The notes under the pieces are model-generated. The model saw only the letters and a program-made list of their open reading frames with translations. It did no database searches and had not been told where the DNA came from. The position numbers and the translations under genes were made by a program. Shown here piece by piece: positions 22,527-33,914 of a stretch of DNA of 64,000 bases (position 1 is its first letter; each line of letters opens with the position of its first letter). The DNA comes from Adenophora triphylla var. japonica (lineage: Eukaryota; Streptophyta; Magnoliopsida; Asterales; Campanulaceae), in the NCBI GenBank assembly GCA_022495995.1, contig JAFEMH010002493.1, positions 124,001 to 188,000 of the forward strand, written 5' to 3'.

Positions 22527-24343
22527 TTATTTTCTTGAGGGCCCAATGTACCCATCGCTGGTATGCCCGTTATCCTTGTGAAAATCACAGTATTTGTTCA
22601 TGTTACGAGGAAATTTTGGCTTGTCAGTCAGCGGACGGGGTGGAGGAAGGTTTACCAACTGCATGATTTCGGAGATGGGTTTTGTAAGGGGGGTAAATTC
22701 ACGCTTTTCGGTTCCTTGTTCTATTTTTCCCTTGGAACCCTTGTCGTTCCCATTGTCATTCTCGTGGGCTTTAGCCGCCTCAGTTCCGTCTTGTCGCCTC
22801 CCTTTTCTTCGTTTTGTCTTCGGCCATGGAAATGGCATAAGCCACCTTGTATAAATCGGCCTTGGATTTAGGTTCCTGGCCGAGAGTTCATAAATGAGGG
22901 GGCCGATTTTAACCCGAGTTAAAACAGACTATGACCTCCCTATCGCCGAGGCTCTCTTCAACTTGGTATACCATTTTTCTAACCCGTTGTAATAGCTAAG
23001 GGTGGTCTCTCCCTTTCCTTGCTCAATGTTGGCCAAGTCAGCCAATCTCATCTTCCTCTTACCTCGCAGTAGCAAAGTGGTCTAAGAACATTCTCCTCAT
23101 GCCCCTCCAAAGAATTGATGCAACCTTTCTTAAGCTCACGGAACCAGTCAAAGCCGTTCCGAGAAGGTGCTCGCGAAAGCTTTGCAGAGCAAGTCATCGC
23201 CGGTAGAGCGAGGAGATTCATGGTTTGTTCAAAACTTTGCACATGGTCCTTGGCGTCTGTGGTTCCGTTATATTTCTCAAAATTTGGGATTTTGAGGTGA
23301 GGATTAGGAGGTGCAGCAGTTATCCTCAAGGAAAACGGACGGGTGGCCCAGTCATAGTCATCGTCATTGTATTTCTTTCCCATCTCCATGTCATCTAGCC
23401 TTTGCTTCAACAGCTCCCATTGTTTGGTCTCCTCTCCCTTGTCGCTGCTTGAGCGGGTGCTTCGTTGGGAGCTTCTGATTGATTTATCTTTGGTACGATT
23501 GTTCACCCTGTTGTGCTCCGCATCACGTCGGTGGCTGTCCCGTTTAGAGGGAGCTTTGTCACGCCTTAGTTCCAGGACTTGACCGCCAAGTATCATCCTG
23601 TACGGCTCTGGTGTCCTCGGCCTTGCAAATTCTCGATACCGAGGATGAGGAGAATCCGGTCGAAGAGGTCGAGGAGAATTTGGTCGACGAGATCGAGGTG
23701 GTGTGGGATGCCTAGGTGCCATGACAAGACGAGCAGGGGATAGGCGTCTGTTCAAGCTGAGTCTCGTTCTTAGGTCCCTGGAATTTACTTCCTCTTCCCT
23801 AGGAGTTAAGTGGCTTCTCAGGTCGACCACTGGAGCCTTCTGCTTACTATTGTGCCGAGGATGAGGAGAATCCCGGGGGGCTTGCCTTGGTAGGTCCCCG
23901 GTCTTGAGGGGAGGAGGTTGTTGCTCACCTTGTTCCCTTACCAGGGGGTTTCCCATAGATGGCATAATGAATGGAGCCATGGAATGATCTGGGTCTAATT
24001 GAAAAAGATCAACTTGTGTTTCATACATCCTTTGCAGTGTCTCCATTTGTTTATGTAACAAAGAGCGTCGGTCAACGGGTTGAGATCCTCCTGCTTGACC
24101 GGCATCGGCATTCTTTGTTTTCTTCCTTCCTCCTTGCTTTCCTCGAGCACGAGTAGGACGAGGAAGCTCAGCACCCTCTCCCTCGGCATTCGCCTGACCC
24201 ATGGAACGAAGGGTCATGGCGAGGGGAGGAGGGGCATCTGGCTGAGGTAGAGGAGGAGGAGGAGGCAGCTCCTCGGCTCCAGTGTTCCCCCCATTCACCT
24301 GGGTGGGGTCCTCAGCCGTAACACTTGTAAACTGTCCTTCCAT
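22527..24343 (-). pseudogene. gag: Gypsy Gag
   Basis: The main frame is 24343-23048 (431 codons). It starts with a proline-rich and basic N-terminal region, then the retrotransposon gag domain (PFSLRITAAPPNPHLKIPNF, YNGTTDAKDHVQSFE). A frameshift near 23060 and a gap follow. The C-terminal part (22838-22527) carries FTPLTKPISEIMQL and NKYCDFHKDNGHTSD, the Tat-type nucleocapsid region with C-x-x-H and H residues. The start ATG lies about 360 bp downstream of the LTR. Confidence 0.85.
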
Positions 24344-24687
24344 TGTGAGTCAACAGCAAATTACTAAGTGTAAATTCTCCAAAAATCACAATTTCAATAA
24401 AACCGAATTTATGGCCAAAATTAGGGCAAATTTTGACCACAAACAAAAGACTAATTGTTATTTTTTCAACACAAAAGAATTCAAGCCAAACTGGGGCGGA
24501 ATTTCACATCAAAAACACCTCCAACGGAATCTGGGTAAATTCAGGTTGAAATTTGAGATTTCGGCGGTTTCAAGAATAGAGCCCAAGCGGTTTCCAGAAA
24601 TTCCGTTCAATGTGAGAATAATTCCGGCGAGAAAATTGGCTTTTAGCGAGCGTTTTCCAGGCCAAACAAAGGGTGTTTGAATCGATT

Positions 24688-24705
24688 TTCCGGCAATGGA
24701 ACCAA
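24688..24705 (-). other. Gypsy primer-binding site, tRNA-Asp-like
   Basis: The minus strand next to the 5' LTR reads TGGTTCCATTGCCGG, close to the tRNA-Asp-type site TGGCGCCGTTGCCGG used by several plant gypsy elements. The related fragment at 2829-2845 keeps the same sequence. Its position confirms minus orientation. Confidence 0.65.
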
Positions 24706-24706
24706 T

Positions 24707-25460
24707 TGATGATGCCAAAATCGTCAAATCAGCCCAAATCCAAGCGATGAAAGCTCCGGCGATTGCAAGGCCTGAAAATAAGAGAAAACACGTAAACTAA
24801 GCCGGGGCGGATCCGGCTAAAGGCCCTCCGGCGTGAGAGTAAGTTCACGGTTTGTAAGTGAGAAATCAAATTGACAGAGTTTCTCCAATGTAAAAAGTAA
24901 CGTACCAAATAATGAGCCATGTGGCTTGTATTTATAGGGATGGATTGATAGAATCCATGTTGAAGTGAACTTGCACAGAGATAAGACATAATCCTAAGAG
25001 AATTATATCTGTTAAGGAGTCATTGTTTGACTTGAATTGGTGTTGGTGATTGTAATCCTGATTGGATAATGATTGTAGAATCCTTGTTTGATAAGGACTG
25101 TGTAACTGCTAGCCGGAAAACCGAGGAACACAAATGTTTTACCTCGGTCTTGTCAATTGGCCGAAGTGAATGATTGAGCTCCCCAGTCATTTGGTAATTG
25201 GTCGACAAGGAGAAGCGCCGGGGTGAATGATTTTGTTTCCTCGTCACTTGATGATATGCCGAGATAATAACTTTTCTCTCCTCGTCACTTGTGACATGAC
25301 GGCCCAAGAATGATGTCCCAAGGCCGAGGCGTATGCTCCTCGGCATATGAGGAAGGCCTTCCTCGGCCCTAATACTTGGGTGCTGAATTATGTTAAGGGC
25401 CCAATCCATTGAGGCCCAGCTCGGGCAAACCCATAGTCGTATCTCGGTTTATACTGTTCA
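24707..25460 (-). repeat. 5' LTR of the gypsy element
   Basis: High-coordinate LTR, first in element orientation. It ends at the base preceding the tctag duplication. The TATA box on the minus strand is at 24927-24936. Confidence 0.93.
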
Positions 25461-25601
25461 TCTAGTAATATAGATTTTCATATGAAATGAAAAAAGATAA
25501 AAATAAAAAATTGTAATAATATCAAGGAAAACATAAAAATAACAAATGTGATTTTAGCAAATTTTTAAAATGATCTAACACCATCCCAAAATAAAATACT
25601 A

Positions 25602-26010
25602 CCTCTGCCTCAGACCAAGGGTTCATTTTTCCCTTTTGGTCCGTCCTAGACCAAGAGTTCATTTCCTTAAATGGAAAGTTTTTCATATATATATATATAC
25701 CCTTTTCATCTCCATATATTTACAAAAAAATCATTCATTATACCCTTATAAAGTTAACATATTTACAAAAAAATTAATCATTAACTTACTATTCCTCCCA
25801 CTCATTCTCTCTCCTATTAAATATTTTTAACTTTTACATTCTCTCTCATATTCCCTACCACATATTTAACTTTTACATTCTCTCTCATATTCCCTACCAC
25901 ACATTTAACTACTATTCCCTATCCCACATTTAACTTTTATTCATTTTTTAAAAAAATTCTTAAAAAGCGTGAAATCCACCCCATATATCCATGATCTGGA
26001 ACGGAGGGAG
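25602..26010. mobile_element. Stowaway-like MITE
   Basis: Ends of the CTCCCTCCGT type (left CCTCTGCCTCAGACC, right GGAACGGAGGGAG) are flanked by TA on both sides. The inside is AT-rich and non-coding, with a repeated CATTCTCTCTC phrase common to this family. Confidence 0.7.
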
Positions 26011-26787
26011 TAACTATTTACAAAAGCAAAAATTATACCAAAACTAGTGTCTATATATTTTCCAAAGAAAATTATTGTTTCTAATTTTTTATATTATTTT
26101 CTCTATTCATTACTTTTTCCATCCCACTAAAAGTACACTTTTATTTTTCATTTTGAACACATTAATTAAAAAAAAGTGTAAATAGTGTAAGTAGTGTGAG
26201 TATGAAAAGTGAAATAGGAGATAATATAAATTAGTGAATAATAAGAGAATAGTTGTTGTTTTTTTTACAATAATTGGATAGTTATTGTTAGTACGCAAGT
26301 AATTCTCATTGAAAAGTGAGGAATGAGAGAGAATGTTTGGTAGTGAATAATAAGTGTATACTAGTAGGTAACTCGTGCTTTGCACGGAAAGCTAATTTGC
26401 TAATATCATAATTTATTTTTTATAAAATAAGTATATTATAAATGAATCAAAACATTAACATTTATAAAGTTAGAAAAATTGTGTTCAATTTTAATAACTT
26501 TGTTGCATATAAGTTTAATAGGAATTGCATTGTGACTAACAATGTAGCAATTTTTGCTATTTTATTTTTGATGTTCATACTTTATGTCATTTATTTTTGA
26601 TGTCATAATTTATGTCAGTATGCAACATTTTTTATGGACATTAACAAAGTGAATGAAAAAACTAACGACCTATTTCTTTTCAAATTACAGCATTTTAAAT
26701 ACAATGTAGGGGGTTCCAACCCTTAATCTTCCCGAGAAAAGTACGTCTTTAAGCTAAATGCTCATTGGCATTATTAACGACCTACTT

Positions 26788-26825
<38 letters not shown>

Positions 26826-26829
<4 letters not shown>

Positions 26830-27430
26830 ACTATTATGATTAACTAATATTATTAATAGTAATAGTTAACATATATTGTAACTATAATACTATTACTTGA
26901 CCTATATAGTAAATTAATACTATTTATAATAATAGTTAGCATACATAGTAACTATTATAGTTAACTAATACTATTAATAGTAATAGTTAACATATATAGT
27001 AACTATTATAGTTAACTAATACTATTAATAGTAATAGTTAACTTATATAGTAACTATTATAGTTAACTAATACAATTAATAGTAATAGTTAACATATATA
27101 GTAACTATTATAGTTAACTAATACAATTAATAGTAATAGTTAACTTATAAAGTAACTATTATAATTAACTAATAATATTAATAGTAATAGTTAACATATA
27201 TAGTAACTATTATAGTTAACTAATACTATTAATAGTAATAGTTAACTTATATAGTAACTATTATAGTTAACTAATACAATTAATAGTAATAGTTAACATA
27301 TATAGTAACTATTATAGTTAACTAATACAATTAATAGTAATAGTTAACTTATAAAGTAACTATTATAGTTAACTAATACTATTAATAGTAATAGTTAACC
27401 TATATAATAACTATTATTATTAACTAATAG
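26826..27430. repeat. 51-bp minisatellite with higher-order order
   Basis: About twelve copies of a 51-bp AT-rich unit (AACTATTATAGTTAACTAAT start). Copies from 26950 on keep the 51-bp spacing exactly. Variant bases show that copies 4-5-6 recur as copies 8-9-10, giving a four-unit (204-bp) repeat on top of the basic one. Confidence 0.93.
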
Positions 27431-27554
27431 TATTAGCTAATAAGGAGAATACCAAAAGTCATATAGATTTTGGGATAGTGATGACGTGGCTTCACCAAAA
27501 TCAAGAGTTTGCCTAAACTTGTCCATGTGGCGAAGGCATAACCCTCCTCACCAA

Positions 27555-27559
27555 CTTTA

Positions 27560-27632
<73 letters not shown>
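27555..27632. repeat. (AT)n run at the Helitron 5' end
   Basis: A long TA run immediately follows the terminal TC of the Helitron on the minus strand. Confidence 0.9.
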
Positions 27633-27634
<2 letters not shown>

Positions 27635-27764
27635 TTTGTTGTGAATATGTAAGAAAGTCTTATTGACTAAATAATTATTTTAAAGTTTCCATTTTGAGAA
27701 AATGTAATTTTTATTTGAACAACCTTTCAAAAAAAAAGTGTAATTTTTAGTGGGACGAAGGAAA

Positions 27765-28649
27765 TATATGTTTTATATTTTTAGTGGGGTGGTGAAACTT
27801 TAAAAATTGTTATTAATATTATTTATAATTGAGTATTAATAACAAGTTTTATATTTTTATCAAATTAACATAAAATTATTATTCAAAGTTTTTTCGTACT
27901 ATCATAAAAGGTGCAACATTTAGACATTCATTCTGTGACAGAGTGAGTAAAAAATGTTTAATGTCTTTTTAAGTTAATATCTCTCCGCATTATTTTAAAT
28001 TGTAATTTTTTTTTCATATTAGGGGTCTCACTTAAAATTGCAAAGACTTAAAATGAAAGCTTTATAATATTTTTTTCATTAATGTGACTCACTTGTTATA
28101 CTCACACATATTAACAGCTTACTATTTCCTACCTCACTTGATCAAGCCAAAATTGTAGAATGACTCAATTGATTAGGCAGCAGAAAAGATAACTTGTACG
28201 GACGACGAACAACTGCAAAACAGACACCATTATTAGTGTGCGGAAGTTTGGTCCCCTACAAACACTCCGGTGTGATAATAAGAATTTGTTTGCAGAGAAA
28301 GTATAAAGACGAAAAAAAGGAAAAATATATTGTGTGACGTGACATATAGAACGTACCTTTTATGTGAGGGGTTGGACCCCTATTTATATATTTAGGGTGG
28401 AATATCCTCTAACAATAGAAGATCCTTAGATTAGTTATAATAGAAAAGTGAATCCTTGCCGCACAAGTCTCATTAGGTGAATATGAATCCTAAAAATAGT
28501 AGGATTCTATTAACGATTTTGTATTTGTGTAGAGAAAATATACCTCATAATTAGAAGATAAAATAGGACTAAAACATATAATAAAAGTAAAATAGGAGCA
28601 GATATGTATATTTTGTTCACCTCTAATAATTACTTTTCCACTATATATA
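27765..28649. other. No gene; possible LTR-like fragment 28140-28640
   Basis: AT-rich sequence. The segment 28140-28640 has features of an LTR on the minus strand (a TATA-like motif within 28381-28400 and short CTCCGGTGTG-type phrases like those of the gypsy LTR), but no partner was found. Confidence 0.3.
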
Positions 28650-28657
28650 CTCACAAC

Positions 28658-29170
28658 TAGACATGTCCAAATAGAACCGGAAACCGACAGAACCGGCGAG
28701 TAGAACCGGAACCGGGAACCGGCGAGTAGAACCGGAATCGGGAACCGCTGGAACCGGGAACCGAACATAAACGGGAACCGGATTGAAACGGTTCGAATAC
28801 GAATCCACCATATTGGGAACCGAGGAACCGAAAAGAACCGAAAACCGCCGGAACCGGGAACCGCCAAAATCGGGAACCGAACGTAATATTTAGAATTTAT
28901 TTAGTATTTGTACTTGTAGTGTAGTGTTGTTTTATTTAAATTATACTAACCAAATTTTGTCTACTTCTCATTCTTTCCAAAAACATACTCCCCAAGTGAA
29001 AAAAAAAAAGTTAGATGGTGATGAAACCGGTGGAACCGTTGGAACCGGAACCGGCGGATAGAACCGGAAACCGGATTAATATGGTTCGAATACGGTTCCG
29101 GCTATTTTGAAATCGGGAACCGACGGTTCCGGAACCGGGAATTGGAACCGGAACCGTTTGGACATGTCTA
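28658..29170. mobile_element. Non-autonomous hAT element, 513 bp
   Basis: Perfect 14-bp terminal inverted repeats, TAGACATGTCCAAA, at 28658-28671 and 29157-29170. A perfect 8-bp target duplication ctcacaac lies at 28650-28657 and 29171-29178, the length typical of hAT. Both subterminal regions are packed with GGAACCGG/GGAACCG words, the kind of repeats to which hAT transposases bind. It has no coding capacity. Confidence 0.92.
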
Positions 29171-29827
29171 CTCACAACACCTTACAATATTTCTAATTTT
29201 TTTTTAATGTCCTTTAAAAAGAAGGAATAAGATAAAAATAAATAACTTACTACAATGAAAAAATTGATGGAAATGATGCTAAAATATTTCTAATAATTTT
29301 TTAACGTCCTTTATAAAGAAGGAATAAGATAAAATTAAATAACTTACTACAATGAAAAAATTAATGAAAATAATACACTATGACAAATTTCAGAAAAATT
29401 TTCAAATATTGTGACAAATTTTATAGTTTTTTTCTCATCACTATTCCATCACGGTTCTCTCTATTTAAAAAAGATAATCTTGTTTGACAAGATTTTTTTA
29501 TATATACAAACAACATTTTTTATAAATGATATTACTTGTTTGTACCTCTTTAAAATTGCATTATATTATTTTAATCTCTTAATAAATGTTACAATTTTTA
29601 TTTTCATTCCAAAATAAGTATACTAGCATTTATAAATAAAAGATTAATTTTATTGTAATATTATCATAATATAAATAATGTGAAATTAAATAAAATGCAT
29701 TTCGTAAAACATTACCATAACATCAACATTATAAACTGAAATTTTTCTCAAATAATACTGTTTAGAAATTTTATTTTCCAAAATGACTTAATGTTCAAAC
29801 TTTTGCCCAAACTGTCCCACTTTTTGA

Positions 29828-30015
29828 AACTCGCTACACCGTGTAGCGAGTTTGACTTGGATAGGTCAAACTCGCTATACGGTGTAGCGAGTTCCATGTA
29901 ATTAAGTTTGCCAGTTTGGTCATTAATTAGGGCAATTAATTAAGCAAAACTCGCTACACCTTGTAGCGAGTTTGACATGTCCAAGTCAAACTCGCTACAC
30001 CGTATAGCGAGTTTA
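29828..30015. repeat. Four palindromes of a TCGCTACACCGTGTAGCGA type
   Basis: Four near-perfect palindromes of about 21-25 bp with core CTCGCTACAC...GTGTAGCGAG occur within 190 bp, with small changes in the centre (ACCGTG, TACGGTG, ACCTTG, ACCGTA). The second follows the first, and the fourth follows the third, after similar linkers (TTTGACTTGG..., TTTGACATGT...). Confidence 0.9.
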
Positions 30016-30154
30016 TCTTTAATAAATTGCCCAGCTAATTTTTCCCAGATTCATTTATCTTCCTCTCCTCCTCTCCCTCGTTCATTCATTCTCTCTCTTT
30101 TATCCTCCTCGCAACCCTCAATCTTCTCAATCAAAATTCTATCAAACACAAAAA

Positions 30155-30472
30155 ATGGATCCTAGAGAGCAGCGGGTTTTTTTTCCGCGGTGAATCCTCC
30201 TCTTCATCGCGTGTTATTCCTGGTCCCGCCGGTGCCGTAGAGTCCACCATGCACCAGAAAAATCTCGACCGTCAGAACTTATCTTCACAACAAACACAGA
30301 TCGCAACCCAAGAGTATATACGGAGAGCGATTGAAGATCCGACGAAGGATGAAGCTTTTCAAGACGGTCCTTGGCTCTCTGTAATGGAATTTCTCACTGA
30401 AGCCTCTACATATTATCCGTTGAGCTCTATCAAGAAGAAATGCCATACTATTGACAGGGTGGATCAAGTATA
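30155..30472 (+). pseudogene. Small unrecognised ORF, broken by a T run
   Basis: An ATG at 30155 (MDPREQRVFF) is followed by a run of eight T. Removing the frame change there gives an open frame ending at 30473, about 105 residues. The second part (from 30249) contains YIRRAIEDPTKDEAFQDGPW. I do not recognise the family. It follows the palindrome array by about 140 bp and precedes a truncated copia element. It could be the first exon of an interrupted gene. Confidence 0.35.
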
Positions 30473-30579
30473 ATATCAAGATTAATTATAGTTAAATGTG
30501 TGTACACTTTGATTGATTTTTTACATTTATGTATGTTCTATTGGGTAAGAACGAAGAATGAATACAAAACATGTATTAG

Positions 30580-32351
30580 AAACTACATAATGAATAAAGT
30601 GATTAACTATATCAATGAATCCCATCAAAAAGATAATCAACATGACATCAAAACTAATTTTTGGATTGCGAATTGACTCATAATTTGATTTATCTTAGTG
30701 TAATAAATGACTTTAAACAACACATTTCAAATACTTGCCTTACTTTGGGCCGGTTCAAGTATTAAAAATGTCCTAACATTTAATGTATTTGTTACCCGGC
30801 ATAAAGAATATAAACAACTCATTTTAAATACCCGCCTTCCTTTGGGATGGTTCAAAGTATTCAAAATGACCAAACGTTTTATTCAATTACTACCCCATGA
30901 ATGCAAATATTTAGTCAATAACAAGATCTCATTTGGGAAATTCATGTTACCACATATTAATATAAACATTCATCACTTTACAATTGCGTATCTAAACAAC
31001 GTAAATCGCGTTGGCGACAATATTTTTTAGAAATGAATGAAATTGTTAAGCATATAATTAATCACAAGTTTAGGATTGACAATGTATGTTTTACTTAAGA
31101 AAAAAAATGAAGAAAAGTTGAATCTGCAGGTGCACGGCCGGGTCAAGGAAAGTGCACGGCCAAACCAAAATGCACAGGCAAAATTTTCTGAAGTGCACGG
31201 CCGAATCAAGCCAAGTGCATGGCCAAACCAGGAGAGATGCACGGCCGTGCAGTGGATGTTTGTACCCTTTTGAATACACCTATTCATGAGTGCACGATCG
31301 AACCAAATTGAAAAATTTTGAAAATATGTGAACAGTGTTTGCACGGCCGTGCGTTATAACTTGCACGGCCGTGCAGTCACTATTCACAAATTTTTCCAAA
31401 GGCACCTGTTCATAATTGGCCGAGCAAGACCCTTTTCACAGAAAATTTTTCTTCACACAAAAGATGAATGGCAAGCAAAAATTAACGCTTAACCAAGACA
31501 TGAATACACAAGTAGATCCAACACGGTCGTGCGACATAAAACGCTCTAATAGGATAATCTTGCAATATTCACATTAACATGGTTAAACAAGTATATCTAG
31601 ATTTGCACACTCCATGCATCATACAATGCTGGCTATGGAAATGGGATAAACTTGATTTAACCATTGTGTCCTTTTGAGTAAAACGTCAATCCATTCTAGA
31701 ATTTTAATTAAGTAATAATTACTAACACCCTAACAACGAATTAGAGCATTTGAACAACATCATAATGAAGGATTTCAACAGAATTATGAATCAAAGTAAA
31801 GCAAACATATGTTATATGAATTCAAACTTAATCCAAAACTTGAGAGGCTATGATACCAATTGTTGGAACATTGCTATCCCAAAAACCCCAAAGCACTCAA
31901 GACCGGATTAAGTAAGAGAAGAAAAGATGAAGGCGGAAGCGTGATACCTGTTGAGTCCATCTTGATACTTGATAACGTTCTCCAAGGAAGGAAGAGAAGA
32001 AGAAGGAAATGAAGGAGGGAGATGTAGATCTTCTTGATAATAAATGCCTTCCTTAGAACTCAGATTATGGAGAGAGTATATAAGAATGATGTAGTAGTTT
32101 TCTAGGCTGATGGTAAGCCTCTATATATAGGAAAACAATGGCACCTCATCAAGGGACTACACCCTTTCAATTAAGCGGTGTGAAATTACCATTCTGCCCA
32201 TCATAAATAGGTAATTTCCACCTCGGAAATTCTACACATTTAATTAATATTCTATACTTTATAATAACATTATTTTAATGATTTATACATGTATGTCTGC
32301 ATGTCACTTATATTTATTAAGCATACACATTTTGCAATCCATGTTCTTACA
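30580..32351 (-). mobile_element. Truncated copia element: leader plus 5' LTR
   Basis: The LTR is 31861-32351 (ends TGTTGGAAC...TTCTTACA on the plus strand). A TGGTATCA primer-binding site reads on the minus strand at 31852-31859. From 31850 down to about 30590 the sequence is clearly homologous to the leader of the copia element at 44110-55588 (compare 30700-30960 with 49110-49400). It stops near the point where gag would begin, so gag-pol and the 3' LTR are gone. Confidence 0.85.
31124..31380. repeat. Array of TGCACGGCCGTGCA-type words
   Basis: About nine copies or half-copies of GTGCACGGCC(GTGC) lie in the leader of the truncated copia element. Two are complete palindromes (TGCACGGCCGTGC near 31340 and 31363). 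Others keep one arm. Confidence 0.88.
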
Positions 32352-32694
32352 TGGAATTTCATTCCTTTTGGAATAGAAAATTTTTCAAAAAAATGAACCA
32401 AACATGCTCAATGGAAAAGTCAAAAGGAATTGCCCCTTCCATTTCCCCACTTTCCCTCACTTTACCACGAACCAAACGGGGCCTTAGTCTTCTAGAAAAA
32501 ATTCCTGTGTAATTTAATATATACAAAAATAAAAAATTGGGGGCACTAAAAAGGCCAATTTTTTCGGCGGCCCTAAGCGGTGGCTTCTTTAACGTACCCT
32601 TAGGGTTGGGCTGCACGTGTTTAAAACACATGATGACTTAACTGTAATTTCCAATTATTCTGTCAAAAAGCCCTTAATTGCCAATATTTTGTTA
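32352..32694. other. No gene; MITE-like scrap
   Basis: A CCAAACGGGGCC motif near 32471 resembles a DNA transposon end, but no partner was found. The rest is unassigned. Confidence 0.3.
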
Positions 32695-33914
32695 GGCCAA
32701 AATATGTTTAACCTCCCAAAGGATACACACATTCTCACTTTGCACCCTCGCGCAAATTTTGTCCCAAAGTGGCACCTCAATTAACCCGCAATCCCACTTT
32801 GCACCCTACCACCTAACGGAGTTAGAAATTTAACAGAAACTAGTCATGTTCAAGTCATATGATGGCCATTTTTGTCATTTTCTTTGAAAATAGGACATGG
32901 ATGTCAATTTGTTGTTGTTCATACAACTTTACCAGTCAACTGCCACCACCAGTCAACAACCACCACCACAACCATCAATTCTCCCAAAATTCGACCATCA
33001 CCCTCCAAACTTAATAACTAGTCAATAATGTGGCAAGACAAATTGAGTTGAGCTATTTCTATATTTCAGTAGATAGATTAATAGTTTGCTCCTTACTTTG
33101 TTATTTCTCTCTCCATAGCTTTAACAGTAATGATTTGGAAGGGCTTTAATAATAAAAAAAAAGAGAGAAACTTATAAGATATAAAAAAAAATCAAAATCT
33201 TCATATCCAGATCTACTTGGTAGTGTCATGACTGAGGTGGGGAAGTCGGACTATGGGAAGGTGGTGGTCAACCACCACATAACAAATATTCTCTCCTCAA
33301 ATCAAAGATCAAAAAAGAAAAAAAACTCAGATATGGGATTCTTTGATCTGGTGCAACTGAGATGCCGGATGTCGTTAGTGGCGCGGCCAAGGAAAGAAGA
33401 AGAAGGAGACAAAATTCAGATCCACCATTAGAGGCAGCAGCAAGCTCAATTTCTCCTACATTGCCTTCTTCCATTGCAATTGCCTCTGCCAACTGATCAG
33501 TCATTTGTGGAGAGCTATGACCCTCGAGTATTGCCATTATTGATTCTGTTCCAATAACGCCGTCAAGATATTTGCTTTACTTGAGGAATGAATACAGAGG
33601 AAGGGAAAGAGAAAGTGGTGGGTGGGTGGGGTGGGCGGGGCGGGGAAGATAAAGATTAAAGAGGATGACTGGCTGGGTGGTTTGAATCTGAAAATGAGTG
33701 ATTTTTAATTATTTTGGTTAGCTAGGAATGGGAATGACCAAAATAGCTATCACATAACATGCACATGACTAGTTTTCGTTAAATTTCTAACTCCGTTAGG
33801 TGGTATGCAAAGTGGGATTGCGGGTTAATTGAGGTGTCACTTTGGGAAGAAATTCGCGCGAGGGTGCAAAGTGAGAATGGGTGTATACTTCGGGGGTTAA
33901 ACATATTTTGGCCC
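32695..33914. mobile_element. Non-autonomous MULE with long TIRs, 1220 bp
   Basis: Terminal inverted repeats of roughly 190 bp (32695-32885 and about 33725-33914) begin GGCCAAAATATGTTTAACC. A perfect 9-bp target duplication attttgtta lies at 32686-32694 and 33915-33923. Long TIRs and a 9-bp duplication define Mutator-like elements. The interior (32890-33720) has no transposase. A 90-codon minus-strand ORF (33537-33268) might be a captured fragment, but I cannot identify it. Confidence 0.9.

Larger units (their letters stand above)
12601..25460 (-). mobile_element. Ty3/gypsy element, Tat-like lineage, 12.9 kb, complete ends
   Basis: The LTRs are 12601-13355 and 24707-25460 (about 755 bp). A perfect 5-bp target duplication tctag lies at 12596-12600 and 25461-25465. 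I count about seven substitutions between the LTRs, roughly 1%, so the insertion is young. Gag, protease, RT, two RNase H domains and integrase read on the minus strand from 24343 down to about 18210. An 80-bp tandem array (17263-17945) and a separate plus-strand gene (13994-16996) fill the space between pol and the 3' LTR. The dual RNase H and the extra antisense ORF are traits of the Tat group (Grande, RIRE2, Retand types). Several frameshifts make this copy defective. Confidence 0.95.
26361..27634 (-). mobile_element. Non-autonomous Helitron, 1274 bp
   Basis: On the minus strand it begins TCTATATATA directly after A (5' end at 27634) and ends CTAG directly before T (3' end at 26361). A clean 3' hairpin, CGTGCAAAGCACG, lies 9 nt before CTAG. 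These are the three standard Helitron features. No Rep/helicase is encoded, so it needs a partner. An internal 51-bp tandem array takes up half of it. Confidence 0.85.
26113..27764. mobile_element. Stowaway-like MITE split by a Helitron
   Basis: The left end CTTTTTCCATCCCACTAAAA (26113) pairs with the right end, whose minus strand reads TTTCCTTCGTCCCACTAAAA (27764). Both are flanked by TA. The Helitron 26361-27634 lies inside. Without it the MITE would be about 380 bp. Confidence 0.7.
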
